Source: Rubrivivax sp. (GTDB lineage: Bacteria > Pseudomonadota > Gammaproteobacteria > Burkholderiales > Burkholderiaceae_C). From it: a stretch of 40,587 nucleotides of DNA. The translations under genes and the position numbers were made by a program. Positions 1 to 9,709 of the stretch are shown here, in pieces. Position 1 is the first letter of the stretch; every line of letters starts with the position of its first letter. The DNA is taken from NCBI GenBank assembly GCA_016789955.1, contig JAEUPB010000026.1, forward strand, positions 1 through 40,587, written 5' to 3'. Under the pieces are notes generated by a model. That model searched no databases, was not told the origin of the DNA, and worked only from the letters and a program-made list of their open reading frames with translations.

Positions 1-903
<903 letters not shown>

Positions 904-910
904 GGGTTCG

Positions 911-1681
911 ATGAACCGGAGTGCACTGCAGTTCGACCTGACGGGCCGCCGCGCGCTGGTGACGGGCGGCAGCTCGGGCATCGGCGAGGCGATGGCGCTG
1001 GCGCTGGGGGCGGCCGGGGCGCGCGTGCTGCTGGTCTCGCGCCGCGAGGCGGAACTCGACGCGGCGGCGCAGCGGCTGCAGGCGCAAGGCATCGACGCCA
1101 CCTGGCTCGCCGCCGACCTGGCCGACACCGCGGCGCTGCGCGCCTTGGTCGCCGCGGCCGAACAACGCCTCGGCGGCATCGACATCCTCGTCAACGCCGC
1201 CGGCGTGAACCTGCGCCAACCGTTCGCCGAGGTCACGCCCGAAGCGTGGCAGACGCAGATCGCGCTGCACCTGGGCGCGCCGTTCTTCCTCACGCAGGCG
1301 CTGGCGCCTGGCATGGCCGCGCGCGGCTGGGGGCGCATCCTGAACATCGCGTCGCTGCAGAGCTACCGCGCATTCCCGAACAGCGCGCCCTACGGCGCCG
1401 GCAAGGGCGGCGTGGTGCAGCTCACGCGTGCCATCGCGCAGGAGTGGGGGCCGAGAGGCATCACTTGCAATGCCATCGGCCCGGGCTTCTTCCCGACCCC
1501 GCTCACCGCGCCGGTGTTCGCCGACGCGGCGCTCGCGCAACGCCACGCGCAGCAGACCTGCCTCGGCCGCAACGGCGAGCTCGAGGACCTGCACGGCGCC
1601 ACCGTGTTCCTGTGCAGCGAGGCCAGCCGCTACGTCACCGGCCAGACGCTGATGGTCGACGGGGGGTACACCGCGCGATGA
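911..1681 (+). CDS. SDR family NAD(P)-dependent oxidoreductase
   Basis: This 256-residue classical short-chain dehydrogenase has every hallmark: cofactor loop TGGSSGIG at residues 18-25, NAAG in place of NNAG near 96-99, a Ser in NIASLQSY, and the catalytic Tyr/Lys pair in YGAGKGG. The C-terminal MVDGGYTAR is typical of gluconate 5-dehydrogenase and 3-oxoacyl-reductase-like members. Length is normal. It starts 7 bases after the HisD-like gene and its TGA overlaps the next ATG (ATGA at 1678-1681), so it is co-transcribed with an aminotransferase and a zinc dehydrogenase. The substrate is probably a hydroxy or keto acid or an alcohol of that pathway and cannot be read from sequence. No strong ribosome-binding site is visible, and coupling to the upstream gene is likely. 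Confidence 0.9.
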   Translation: MNRSALQFDLTGRRALVTGGSSGIGEAMALALGAAGARVLLVSRREAELDAAAQRLQAQGIDATWLAADLADTAALRALVAAAEQRLGGIDILVNAAGVNLRQPFAEVTPEAWQTQIALHLGAPFFLTQALAPGMAARGWGRILNIASLQSYRAFPNSAPYGAGKGGVVQLTRAIAQEWGPRGITCNAIGPGFFPTPLTAPVFADAALAQRHAQQTCLGRNGELEDLHGATVFLCSEASRYVTGQTLMVDGGYTAR

Positions 1682-3000
1682 AACCGGCGCTGGATGCCTA
1701 CTGGATGCCGTACACGCCGAACCGGCAGTTCAAGGCGGCCCCGAAGCTGGTCGCGTCCGCGCAGGGCGTGGCCTACCGCACGCCCGACGGCCGCGAGGTG
1801 CTGGACGCGCTGTCGGGCCTGTGGTGCGTGGGCGCCGGGCACCGGCATCCGCGCATCGTCGAGGCGATGAAGCGGCAGCTCGACACGCTGGACTTCGCGT
1901 CGAGCTTCCAGGTCGGCCATGCGGCGGCGTTCGAACTCGGCGAGCGCATCGCCGAGCTCTCGCCGCCGGGGCTGGATCGCGTGTTCCTCACCAACAGCGG
2001 CTCGGAAGCCGTGGACACCGCGATGAAGATCGCGCTGGCCCACGCGCGTGCCTGCGGCCAGGGTGCGAAGCAGCTCTTCATCGGCCGCGAGCGTGGCTTC
2101 CACGGCGTGGGCTTCGGCGGCGTATCGGTGGGCGGCATGGTCAACAACCGCCGCGCGTTCGGCCCGGTGCTGCTGCGCAGCGACCACCTGCGCTCGACCT
2201 GGGACCCCGCCACGCAGGCGTTCGTGCGCGGCCAGCCCGAGCACGGTGGCGTGGAGATGGCCGATGAGCTCGAGCGGCTGGTGGCGCTGCACGATGCGTC
2301 GAACATCGCCGCGGTGGTCATCGAGCCGCTCGCCGGCTCCACCGGCGTGCTGGTGCCGCCGCGCGGCTACCTGCAGCGCATCCGCGAGATCTGTGACCGG
2401 CACGCGCTGCTGCTGATCTTCGACGAGGTCATCACCGGCTTCGGGCGCCTGGGCGCGATGTTCGCGGCGCAGGCGCTGGGCGTGGTGCCCGACATGATCG
2501 TGTTCGCCAAGACCGTCAGCAACGGTGCCGCCCCGCTGGGCGGCGTGATGGTGCGCCGCGAGCTGCACGACGCGGTGGTGCAAGGCCCGCCGCACCTGGC
2601 CGAGCTGATGCACGGCTACACCTGCTCGGGCCATCCGCTGGCCTGCGCCGCAGCGCTGGCGATGCTCGACGTGCTGCACGAGGAACGGCTGCCGCAGCGC
2701 GTGGCCGAGCTGGCGCCGCGCTTCGAGGCCCTCGTGCACGGCCTGGCCGACGCACCGGGCGTCGTGAGCATCCGCAACCTCGGCCTGGCCGCCGGCATCG
2801 AGCTCGCCCCCGACGCCGCCGGCCCCGGGCTGCGCGGCACGCGCGCGCAAGCCGCCGCGTTCGACCGCGGCGTGCTCACGCGCACGCCCGGCGACACGCT
2901 GGTCTTCGCGCCGCCCTTCGTCTCCACCGAACACGACCTCCAGCGCATGGCCGAGCGGCTGCGCCTGGCCATCACCGACACCGCAGGACCACCGGCATGA
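1678..3000 (+). CDS. Class III aminotransferase, beta-alanine/omega-amino acid:pyruvate type
   Basis: This 440-residue PLP enzyme of fold type I begins [14 protein letters not shown], the characteristic start of omega-amino acid:pyruvate aminotransferases. It has the phosphate-binding TNSGSEA (105-111), the [12 protein letters not shown] segment (142-153), the PLP-nitrogen Asp249 in [11 protein letters not shown] and the Schiff-base Lys278 in [11 protein letters not shown]. Members move the terminal amino group of beta-alanine or similar omega-amines to pyruvate, giving an aldehyde and alanine. The aldehyde or alcohol dehydrogenases on both sides could process that product, which is inference. 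The start overlaps the SDR stop by four bases and the stop overlaps the next start by four (ATGA at 2997-3000), indicating translational coupling. The taurine:pyruvate class is a close alternative. Confidence 0.9.
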   Translation: MKPALDAYWMPYTPNRQFKAAPKLVASAQGVAYRTPDGREVLDALSGLWCVGAGHRHPRIVEAMKRQLDTLDFASSFQVGHAAAFELGERIAELSPPGLDRVFLTNSGSEAVDTAMKIALAHARACGQGAKQLFIGRERGFHGVGFGGVSVGGMVNNRRAFGPVLLRSDHLRSTWDPATQAFVRGQPEHGGVEMADELERLVALHDASNIAAVVIEPLAGSTGVLVPPRGYLQRIREICDRHALLLIFDEVITGFGRLGAMFAAQALGVVPDMIVFAKTVSNGAAPLGGVMVRRELHDAVVQGPPHLAELMHGYTCSGHPLACAAALAMLDVLHEERLPQRVAELAPRFEALVHGLADAPGVVSIRNLGLAAGIELAPDAAGPGLRGTRAQAAAFDRGVLTRTPGDTLVFAPPFVSTEHDLQRMAERLRLAITDTAGPPA

Positions 3001-3998
3001 GAGCTCTCGTCTACACCCAACCGAACGAAGTGCAGCTGCAGCAGCGCCCGATGCCGCAGGCCGAGGCCGGCGAGGTGGTGCTGCAGATCGAGGCGGTGGG
3101 CATCTGCGGCTCGGACCTGCACGCCTGGCACGGCCACGACCCGCGCCGCAAGCCCGGCCTCGTGCTCGGGCACGAATTCGTGGGCCGCATCGCCGAGTCG
3201 GCCGCGACCGGTTTCGACGTGGGCACGCGCTGGACGGGCAACCCGCTGATCACCTGCGGCACCTGCGAGTACTGCGTGCAGGGCCGCGACAACCTGTGCG
3301 CGAACCGCACGATGGTGGGCATGACGCGCCCCGGCGCATATGCCGAGTACATGAGCATTCCCGCGGCGTCGCTGATCGCGATGCCGCAGGACCTCTCCTC
3401 GCGCAGCGCGGCGCTCACCGAGCCCGCGGCCACCGCGTGGCACGCGATCAACCTGACGATGCGCGCGCTGGTGCGGCCCGTCCACGAGTGCCGCGTGCTG
3501 GTGATCGGCGGCGGCGCCATCGGCATGCTGGCGGCGCTGCTGCTGCGCCACCTGGGCGCGGCGTGCGTGACGCTGGCCGAACTCAACGCACTGCGCCGCG
3601 ACGCCGTGGCCCGCCACGCCGGCTGCGAGACCATCGACCCGCGCGGCGCGCCACCGGCCGATGGGGCCTTCGATGCCGTCATCGACGCCGTCGGCGCCAA
3701 GGCCACCCGGAACCAGGCGATCGCGGCCGTGAAGCCCGGCGGCGTGGTGATGCACGTCGGCCTGCAGGACTGGGCCAGCGAGATCGACATGCGCCGGCTC
3801 ACGCTGGCCGAGATCACGCTGCTGGGCACCTACACCTACACCACCGCCGACCTGCGCGCCACCGTCGACGCGCTCGCCCGCGGCGCCTTCGGCGACTTGT
3901 CGTGGGTGGAGGAACGGCCGCTGGACGCGGGACAGCAGGCCTTCCTCGACCTCGACCAGGGGCGCTGCGCGGCGGCCAAGGTGCTGCTGAGGCCCTGA
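2997..3998 (+). CDS. Zinc-dependent medium-chain alcohol dehydrogenase
   Basis: This 333-residue MDR protein has the catalytic zinc ligand Cys37 in GICGSD, His59-Glu60 in LGHEFVG, and the four structural-zinc cysteines Cys87, 90, 93 and 101 (CGTCEYC through DNLC). The Rossmann motif GGGAIG lies near 170. The family oxidises secondary alcohols or polyols (sorbitol and threonine dehydrogenase relatives) with NAD(P). It is the last gene of the four-gene operon and is followed by a GC-rich hairpin. With an HpsN-like HisD paralogue and an SDR upstream, the set resembles dehydrogenase groups that interconvert enantiomers of dihydroxypropanesulfonate. No sulfite-releasing enzyme or sulfonate transporter is in view, so that assignment is tentative. 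Confidence 0.9.
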   Translation: MRALVYTQPNEVQLQQRPMPQAEAGEVVLQIEAVGICGSDLHAWHGHDPRRKPGLVLGHEFVGRIAESAATGFDVGTRWTGNPLITCGTCEYCVQGRDNLCANRTMVGMTRPGAYAEYMSIPAASLIAMPQDLSSRSAALTEPAATAWHAINLTMRALVRPVHECRVLVIGGGAIGMLAALLLRHLGAACVTLAELNALRRDAVARHAGCETIDPRGAPPADGAFDAVIDAVGAKATRNQAIAAVKPGGVVMHVGLQDWASEIDMRRLTLAEITLLGTYTYTTADLRATVDALARGAFGDLSWVEERPLDAGQQAFLDLDQGRCAAAKVLLRP

Positions 3999-4003
3999 AT
4001 CCA

Positions 4004-4026
4004 GGCGCGGCAGTCAGTCCCGCGCC
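4004..4026 (+). terminator. GC hairpin after the dehydrogenase operon
   Basis: A perfect 7-base stem (GGCGCGG at 4004-4010, CCGCGCC at 4020-4026) encloses a 9-base loop and begins five bases after the TGA of the zinc dehydrogenase. There is no T-run, so it is either a weak intrinsic terminator or a 3'-end protecting structure. Confidence 0.4.
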
Positions 4027-4170
4027 GCGCCCGGCGGCCGCGGAGTGCACGGGTGTTGCTCTTTCGACCACGCAGCACATCCTTCGCGCCGGCGCTTGAC
4101 CGAACGCAAAGGTGGGCCCCGGTGCGGGCGGACGATGGTTTCAGTTTCCCCATCACCTTGGAGGCTGAAC

Positions 4171-4545
4171 GTGAACCGCCGTACCCACCCCCTCTACCGG
4201 TTGCTTGCCGTGGCATTCGCGGCGAGCCTGCCTGCCGCCTGCGCGCTGGGCCCGGAGACCACCGATCCCGGGTCACCCGTGGTCAACGAGGTGGCGGCGA
4301 AGGCCCTGGCGCACCGCAACAACTGCCTGCGCTGCCATGGCGTCACCAAGCCCAAGGAAGGCCCGACCTATGCCGAGGTGGCGGGCAAGTACCGTGCGAT
4401 GCGCGGCGCCGAGGACCGCCTGCACGAGCATCTCGTCAAGGGCGAGTCGCTGATGGCCGACGGGCACCGCGAGGACCACAAGATGATCCGCGCGCAGAGC
4501 GACGATCAGATCCGCAACCTGGTGCGGTGGATCCTGGCGCAGTGA
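4171..4545 (+). CDS. Small exported c-type cytochrome
   Basis: A single haem-binding motif CLRCH (52-56) sits in a protein of 124 residues, the size of class I cytochromes c551/c552. The N-terminus is a signal peptide (RLLAVAFAASLPAAC). Cys24 could be lipidated, although Pro at -3 makes a poor lipobox, so signal peptidase I cleavage is an alternative. The segment GPTYAEVAGKYR after the haem site is typical of the family, and Met residues in SLMADG or HKMIRA are candidates for the sixth iron ligand. I chose the GTG at 4171 because GGAGG at 4160-4164 is correctly spaced; the open frame extends further upstream but that part looks non-coding. It stands alone between a terminator-like hairpin and a convergent gene. 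Likely role: periplasmic or membrane-tethered electron carrier; partner unknown. Confidence 0.85.
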   Translation: MNRRTHPLYRLLAVAFAASLPAACALGPETTDPGSPVVNEVAAKALAHRNNCLRCHGVTKPKEGPTYAEVAGKYRAMRGAEDRLHEHLVKGESLMADGHREDHKMIRAQSDDQIRNLVRWILAQ

Positions 4546-4559
4546 GGCGATTCGCAGCG

Positions 4560-4589
4560 CCCGGGCTCGGCGCTGCCGAGCACCCCGGG
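4560..4589. terminator. Bidirectional terminator-like hairpin
   Basis: CTCGGC-GCT-GCCGAG forms a perfect 6-base stem with a triloop (4566-4580). It is flanked by CCCGGG on each side (4560-4565 and 4584-4589), which can extend the stem past a three-base bulge. It lies between the convergent cytochrome and PEP-CTERM genes, 15 bases after the former. No T-tract is visible. Confidence 0.5.
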
Positions 4590-4638
4590 ATACGTCGTCG
4601 TCAGGCGGCAGCCTGCACGACCCCGCCCACCCGGGACG

Positions 4639-5349
4639 TCAGCCCGCTCGGCGGCGGCGAGACGCGGCCGCCAGCCCCAGCCCGAGCAGCGCCACCGAGC
4701 CCGGTTGCGGCACAGCCGCCGCAGCGCTGCCGATGGTCAGGTCGTCGACGATGAAACCGCCCACGCCGGTCGCGCCACCGCCCGGCAACCCGAGATGCAC
4801 CGACTTGATCAGCGAATCGCTGGTCACGCCGAAGAAGAACTGGAGCGCGGCCCCGAAGGGCGCGGTCGACAGGGTGTACTCGGCCGTGGTGTCGTCGCCG
4901 AAGGTCACGAAGGCCACGTACGCCGGCCCGCCCGCGCCTGCGAAATCCGGAAAGTTGTCGTAGTCGAACCCGAAACCATAGACCCCGGATGCCGTTCCGA
5001 CACTGGTGCTGGTGAACGTCAGGCGGAAGCTGCCGTTGCACCCCGCACAGTACGCCGGGTCGACTCCTGCAACAGAGAAGACCAGGTTGGTGTTGAGATT
5101 GCCCGTCGCGGTGTAGTCGGTCTCGCCGAGCACTGCGCTCATGGCCGCGTCGGTCTGAGCGAAGTTGTAGCCCGCATTCGAGTAGTCGTCGGTGACCGAC
5201 GTGCCGAGCGCGGCCTGGTAACCCGCCCGGGTGGTGTAGGTGGTCGTGGCCGCCTGGACCGGCAGAGCCGCCATCAGCGCCGCGCCCGCCAGGGCCAGAG
5301 CAGCCCCGGTCCGATTCCATCCGCCTGACCGAACGTTCGTAAGCATCAT
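4639..5349 (-). CDS. PEP-CTERM sorting domain protein
   Basis: This 236-residue secreted protein has an N-terminal signal peptide (hydrophobic ALALAGAALMAALPVQA) and a C-terminal sorting signal made of VPQPGSVALL, a short hydrophobic stretch and a basic tail (SRRRRAG). PEP-CTERM proteins are exported, cleaved by an exosortase (EpsH/XrtA type) and usually associate with exopolysaccharide. The central part (about 45-205) is Thr, Gly, Phe and Asp rich and looks beta-structured; I do not recognise its function. Gln replaces the usual Glu of the PEP motif. Two ATGs at 5349 and 5346 follow a GGAG ribosome-binding site, and I use the first. No exosortase is in the window. Confidence 0.88.
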   Translation of the reverse strand: MMLTNVRSGGWNRTGAALALAGAALMAALPVQAATTTYTTRAGYQAALGTSVTDDYSNAGYNFAQTDAAMSAVLGETDYTATGNLNTNLVFSVAGVDPAYCAGCNGSFRLTFTSTSVGTASGVYGFGFDYDNFPDFAGAGGPAYVAFVTFGDDTTAEYTLSTAPFGAALQFFFGVTSDSLIKSVHLGLPGGGATGVGGFIVDDLTIGSAAAAVPQPGSVALLGLGLAAASRRRRAG

Positions 5350-5519
5350 GTATCGCTCCAGGTTGACTGCGGATGCGAGGGGCACCCACTTCTGGAACAT
5401 GCACGCAAGTTCCACGCCACCCAGGCGTCAGGTGCCGTGCACGAGGAGGGGCGGTGCGGGGCACCGGCTCGCGGCGACACACACTGTCAAGTTCACCGAC
5501 AGCGGCGCCCGGACTCGCA

Positions 5520-7088
5520 CTACCCCGCCAGCACCCGCTCGCGCAGCACCCGGTGCTGGATCTTGCCGGTGGCCGTGCGCGGCATCTGCGCCTCGTCGAT
5601 CACGCGGTAGGCACGCGGGCGCTTGTAGCCGGCGATGCGCTCGCGGCACCAGGCTTCGAGCGCGGCAGGCAAGGCGGCCGCATCGATGCCCTGCCCCGCG
5701 CGCGGCACCACCACCGCGAGCACGGTCTCGCCCCACTTCGGATCGGGCACGCCGACCACCGCCACGTCCTGCACCGCGGGGTGCGCGGCGAGCACGGACT
5801 CGACCTCGCTCGGGTAGATGTTCTCGCCGCCGCTGATGATCATGTTGCTCTTGCGGTCGACCAGGTGGATGTAGCCGTCGGCGTCGCGGCGCGCCATGTC
5901 GCCCACCGAGCACCACGCGCCGGCGAACGACTCGGCGGTCTTCTCCGGGTTCTGCCAGTAGCCGTCGAACACCCACGGTGTGCGCGAGTGCAGCTCGCCG
6001 ACCTCGCCGTCGGGCACCTCGCGACGCTCGGCGTCGAGCAGCCGGATCGGCCCGGTGCCGGCCCACTCGCGGCCCACCGAGCCGAGGTGGTCGAGCTGCT
6101 CGTCGGGCCGCAGCACGGTGACCCAGCCGGCCTCGGTGCTGCCGTACAGCTCGAACAGGCGGCCGTTCGGGAACAGCTCGAGGATGCCGAGCTTGGTCTC
6201 TCGCCGCGCCGGGGCGGAGGACACCAGCAGCTTCCCCACACGCGAGACATCGCAGCGCGCCTTCACCGCCGCCGGCAGGTCGAGCATCATGATGTAGTGC
6301 GTGGGCACCAGCGACGTGAAGGTGATGCGCTCGCGCGAGAGCAGCGCGAGCAGCGCCTCGGGGTCGAAGTGGCGGCGGTCGTCGACGACGATCGTGGCGC
6401 CCAGCATCGCGAAGGTCGCGCCGAAGTACAGCGAGTTGGCGTGGCACAGCGGCATCACGAGCAGCCCGGTGTCCACGCGCGTGAGGCCGAACTCCAGCGC
6501 CGTGGCCAGCCCGATCAGCGCGTTGCCCTCGTGGCTGCGCATCGCGCCCTTGGGTCGCCCGGTGGTGCCCGACGTGTACATCAGCGCGAACAGGTCGCGC
6601 GGCGACACCGGATGCGCCGGCAGCTCGGCCGCCGCGCCGGCGATCAGCGCCTCGTAGCCCTGCCACCCCGCGGGCGTGGCGCTGCCGCCGAAGTGCACGC
6701 AGCGCATGGCATCCACCGGCAGCTCGGCGCGGATGCCGTCGATCACCGCGCGCAGGTCGTCCTGCACGATCAGCGCGCGCGCGCCGCTGTGCTGCACGAT
6801 GTAGGCGATCTCGGGCCCCATCAGCCGGAAGTTCACCGGCACGGCCACGAGGCCCGCCCGCGCGAGCGCGACGTAGATCTCGAGCCACTCGCCGGTGTTG
6901 TAGGCCAGCAGCGCGACGCGGTCGCCGGGCACCAGGCCCAGGCCCAGCAGCCCCTGCGCGAGGCGGCTCGCGCGCTCGTGCCACTGCGCGTAGGAGGCGC
7001 TGCGGCGCGAGTCGCGCCAGCCGACCTTGTGCGGCATCGTGCGCGCGTGCGCGGCGATCGAGTCGGAAAGCGTCAGCAGCGTGCCCAT
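5520..7088 (-). CDS. AMP-forming acyl-CoA synthetase (class I adenylate-forming)
   Basis: This 522-residue ligase has the ATP P-loop YTSGTTGRPKG at 171-181, adenine motif YGSTEAGW, hinge region GDMARRDADGY and the catalytic Lys509 in TATGKIQ. It activates a carboxylic acid to the acyl-adenylate and then the CoA thioester in the cytoplasm. The substrate pocket cannot be read confidently; fatty, aryl and dicarboxylic acids are all used by such enzymes. Its ATG is only 28 bases after the stop of the ThDP enzyme gene on the same strand, so the two form an operon behind the divergent GntR regulator. This suggests that the CoA ester made here is made from, or acted on by, the neighbouring lyase. 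Confidence 0.9.
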   Translation of the reverse strand: MGTLLTLSDSIAAHARTMPHKVGWRDSRRSASYAQWHERASRLAQGLLGLGLVPGDRVALLAYNTGEWLEIYVALARAGLVAVPVNFRLMGPEIAYIVQHSGARALIVQDDLRAVIDGIRAELPVDAMRCVHFGGSATPAGWQGYEALIAGAAAELPAHPVSPRDLFALMYTSGTTGRPKGAMRSHEGNALIGLATALEFGLTRVDTGLLVMPLCHANSLYFGATFAMLGATIVVDDRRHFDPEALLALLSRERITFTSLVPTHYIMMLDLPAAVKARCDVSRVGKLLVSSAPARRETKLGILELFPNGRLFELYGSTEAGWVTVLRPDEQLDHLGSVGREWAGTGPIRLLDAERREVPDGEVGELHSRTPWVFDGYWQNPEKTAESFAGAWCSVGDMARRDADGYIHLVDRKSNMIISGGENIYPSEVESVLAAHPAVQDVAVVGVPDPKWGETVLAVVVPRAGQGIDAAALPAALEAWCRERIAGYKRPRAYRVIDEAQMPRTATGKIQHRVLRERVLAG

Positions 7089-7116
7089 CGTGGCGCCCCT
7101 CGGTCGACTGGATGCT

Positions 7117-8868
7117 TCAGGTGCGGCGGGCCTGCTCGGCCTCGTCCCACGCGGTGAGCGCCTGACGGTCGGGCACCCAGCCCAGGCCCTTGCCGGCGTC
7201 GGAGCTGAGCGCGTCCTGCGTCGTCACCACGTCGATCAGCGCCGGCGCGTTCGCCAGCGCGTCGCGGATCGCGCCTTCGAGCCGCGCCGGGTCGGTCACG
7301 CGCTCGGCGTGCAGCCCGAAGGCACGCGCCATCGCGGCGTAGTCGCTCCACGCCAGCGTGGTGCCCACGACGCGGCCGCCGTAGTTCATCTCCTGGTCGA
7401 GCCGCTCGATGTTCCACGCCGCGTTGTTCGAGACGATGAACACCGCCTTGGCACCGTGGCGCTTCGCGCTGTCGATCTCCATCGCGTTGATGCCGAAGGC
7501 CCCGTCGCCGGTGATCGCCACCACCTGCCGCCCGGGGTACAGCAGCGCCGCCGCCACCGCGTACGGCGTGCCCACGCCCAGGCAGCCGAAGGCGCCGGCG
7601 TCGAGGTAGCAGCGCGTCTCCAGGCCCATGCGCGCGAAGCTCAGCAGGTCGCCGCCATCGGCGATCGTGATCGCGTCCGGCCGCAGCACGCGCCTGAGCG
7701 CCGCGAAGATGCGGTTGGGGTGCAGGTGGCCGTCGCGGCCGGCGGGCGCAGTGGCCACCGCCTCGGCGTGCTTCGCGGCCCGCTTCACGTGCTCGGCACG
7801 CAGTGCGGCGGTCCACGCGGCGTCGAGCGCCGCGGACGGCCGGCCCAGCTCGCGTGCCAACGCCTGCAGCGCGAGCGCCGGGTCGGCGAGCAGCTCCACC
7901 TCGCCGCGGCGGTTGTCGCGCAGCTCGTCGGCGTGGTCGGCGATGCGCACGAAGCGCGCCTGGCGGAACACCGCGGGCGAGCCGTAGGCCATCTGGTAGT
8001 CGAGCTTGCGGCCGACCACGAGCACGAGGTCGGCCTCCTGCATCGCGCGCGCCCGCACCGCGCCGACCACCGACGCGTGCGCGGGGTCGACGAGGCCGCG
8101 GCTCTCCTGCGTGTCGAGGTACACGGCGCCGCTGGCATCCAGCAGCGCCTGCAGCGCGGCGGCGGCGCCGGCCGAGGCGCGCGCCCCGCGGCCGGTGACG
8201 ACCAGCGGCCGCTTCGCCTGCCGCAGCAGCCCGGCGGCGCGCGCCACCTCGCCCGCGTCGGGCTGCAGCGGCGGGCGGCGCGTCGCGCGCAGGTGTTCGT
8301 CGAGCACCAGCGCCGGGTGCACGGTCTCGCGCAGCACGTCGGTGGGGATCTCGAGGTACACCGGGCCCGGCGGGCCGCCGTCGCCCTCGGCCATCGCCCA
8401 GGCCTTGTCGAGGTCGCGCGCGATCTGCTCGGCCACGCGCAGCGTGCGCGAGGCGCGCGTCACCGGCGCCAGGATGGCCGCATGGTCGATGCCCTGCAGC
8501 GGGCCGAGGTCGTCCTGCGGGCGCGGCGGGCAGCCGCCGATGAGCAGCACCGGCACGCGCTCGAGGTGCGCGTTGGTCATCGCGGTGACGCAGTTCGTGA
8601 CGCCCGGGCCTGCCGTGGCCATCGCGATGCCGACGCCGCCGGCGAGCTGCGCATGCGCATGCGCCATGTGCACCGCGGCGCCCTCGTCGCGCACGTCGAC
8701 GATGCGCACGCCCAGGCGGTGCAGCCAGTCCCAGATCGGCTGGATGTGGCCGCCCTGAAGGCCGTAGATGCGGTCGACGCCACGGGCCACGAGGAAGCGC
8801 GCGACGATCTCGGCGACGCTGGCGTGCGCGGCGGTGGCGGGAGCAGGCGAGGCGGCAGCGATGGCCAT
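7117..8868 (-). CDS. ThDP-dependent enzyme (acetolactate synthase / 2-hydroxyacyl-CoA lyase superfamily)
   Basis: This 583-residue protein has the three-domain ThDP architecture. The N-terminal pyrimidine-binding domain carries catalytic Glu62 in [11 protein letters not shown], the middle domain lies at about 200-345, and the C-terminal pyrophosphate domain has the metal site [13 protein letters not shown] (454-466) ending in Asn481-Asn482. Such enzymes make or break C-C bonds next to a carbonyl. Pairing with an acyl-CoA ligase makes a 2-hydroxyacyl-CoA lyase or oxalyl-CoA decarboxylase-like role plausible, but sequence detail does not decide between these and an acetolactate or benzaldehyde lyase-like activity. 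The frame is open further upstream; I start at ATG 8868 because the region beyond is antisense to the regulator gene and a GGAG lies 9 bases upstream of this ATG. Confidence 0.85.
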   Translation of the reverse strand: MAIAAASPAPATAAHASVAEIVARFLVARGVDRIYGLQGGHIQPIWDWLHRLGVRIVDVRDEGAAVHMAHAHAQLAGGVGIAMATAGPGVTNCVTAMTNAHLERVPVLLIGGCPPRPQDDLGPLQGIDHAAILAPVTRASRTLRVAEQIARDLDKAWAMAEGDGGPPGPVYLEIPTDVLRETVHPALVLDEHLRATRRPPLQPDAGEVARAAGLLRQAKRPLVVTGRGARASAGAAAALQALLDASGAVYLDTQESRGLVDPAHASVVGAVRARAMQEADLVLVVGRKLDYQMAYGSPAVFRQARFVRIADHADELRDNRRGEVELLADPALALQALARELGRPSAALDAAWTAALRAEHVKRAAKHAEAVATAPAGRDGHLHPNRIFAALRRVLRPDAITIADGGDLLSFARMGLETRCYLDAGAFGCLGVGTPYAVAAALLYPGRQVVAITGDGAFGINAMEIDSAKRHGAKAVFIVSNNAAWNIERLDQEMNYGGRVVGTTLAWSDYAAMARAFGLHAERVTDPARLEGAIRDALANAPALIDVVTTQDALSSDAGKGLGWVPDRQALTAWDEAEQARRT

Positions 8869-8907
8869 GGCGGGCGTCTCCGGGATGTGGTGTGCGGAGT
8901 GTAGTAT

Positions 8908-8919
8908 TCTGAATTCAGA
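8908..8919. promoter_or_regulatory. Perfect 12-base palindrome, candidate GntR operator
   Basis: TCTGAATTCAGA is a perfect palindrome in an unusually AT-rich patch (about 8902-8927) of the 108-base space between the divergent ThDP gene and GntR gene. The flanks give weaker extended symmetry. Its location fits autoregulation plus control of the ThDP/CoA-ligase operon by the adjacent regulator, which is inferred from layout only. TAGTAT at 8902-8907 could be a -10 element for the plus strand. Confidence 0.55.
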
Positions 8920-8976
8920 GTTCTTTACGGGTTTTCGCGGATGCCGCGCCCTGCGGGCTCGCGAGAATGTCTGACC

Positions 8977-9636
8977 ATGAAGGCACTCACCGCCCCCTCC
9001 ACTCTCGTCGAGCAGGTGCGCGAGGCCATCCTCGCCGAGATCACGTCGGGGCAGATGGCCGCCGGCGAACGCGTCATCCAGGAGCAGATCGCGCAGGCGC
9101 TGGGCGTCTCGCGCCAGCCGGTGCAGCAGGCCCTGCTGCTGCTGCGCAACGAAGGCGTGCTGGCCGATGCCCCCGGGCGCGGCCTGGTGGTGGCGCCGTT
9201 GGACGCCGAACGCGTGCAGCACATGTACGACCTGCGCGCGGTGCTCGAAGGCCTGGCCTGCCGCCTCGCCGCCGAGCGCGGTGCTGCGCGCGCGGCCAAG
9301 CTGGGCCCGCCGCTCATCGACGCCGGCCGCAAGGCCGTGGGCGCCGGGTCGCTGGCGCGCATGGTGGCCGCCGACATGAAGTTCCACGACGCCATCTACG
9401 CCCTCAGCGGCAACCCCCTGATCGCCCCGACGATGGCCGGCCACTGGACGCAGACCCAGCGCGTGATGGGCGAGGTGCTCACGCGCGACGAGCAGCCGCG
9501 CGACATCTGGGACCAGCACGAGGCGATCCTTCAGGCCATCGTCAGCGGCGACGCCGACCGCGCCGAGGCGCTGGGGCGCCGGCACATCCAGCAGGCGGCG
9601 GGGTACATGGTGGCGAGGCTGGCGGCCCAGGGGTAG
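8977..9636 (+). CDS. GntR family transcriptional regulator, FadR/FCD subfamily
   Basis: The 219-residue protein has an N-terminal winged helix (about 8-72, with [19 protein letters not shown] as the recognition region) and an all-helical FCD ligand domain. The usual metal-binding residues are present: Asp133 and His137 in ADMKFHDAI, His181 in QHEAIL and His203 in RRHIQ. FCD regulators sense small carboxylic acids and usually repress adjacent catabolic genes. Here the divergent CoA ligase/ThDP operon is the obvious target, with a palindrome in the shared promoter. ATG 8941 is an in-frame alternative start; I prefer 8977 because the alignable domain begins right after it. Confidence 0.92.
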   Translation: MKALTAPSTLVEQVREAILAEITSGQMAAGERVIQEQIAQALGVSRQPVQQALLLLRNEGVLADAPGRGLVVAPLDAERVQHMYDLRAVLEGLACRLAAERGAARAAKLGPPLIDAGRKAVGAGSLARMVAADMKFHDAIYALSGNPLIAPTMAGHWTQTQRVMGEVLTRDEQPRDIWDQHEAILQAIVSGDADRAEALGRRHIQQAAGYMVARLAAQG

Positions 9637-9660
9637 GCCTGGTGCAGCGCAGACCGGCCT
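9635..9660. terminator. Hairpin between convergent GntR and histidine kinase genes
   Basis: AGGCC-T-GGT (9635-9643) can pair with ACC-GGCCT (9653-9660) across a 9-base loop, with one bulged T. It starts at the GntR stop codon and lies in the 73-base convergent gap. It has no T-run, so function is uncertain. Confidence 0.3.
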
Positions 9661-9709
9661 CGCCGCGGACCCACCACACCTGCCGCGGGGATCGCCTCGT
9701 CGCAGGCTC

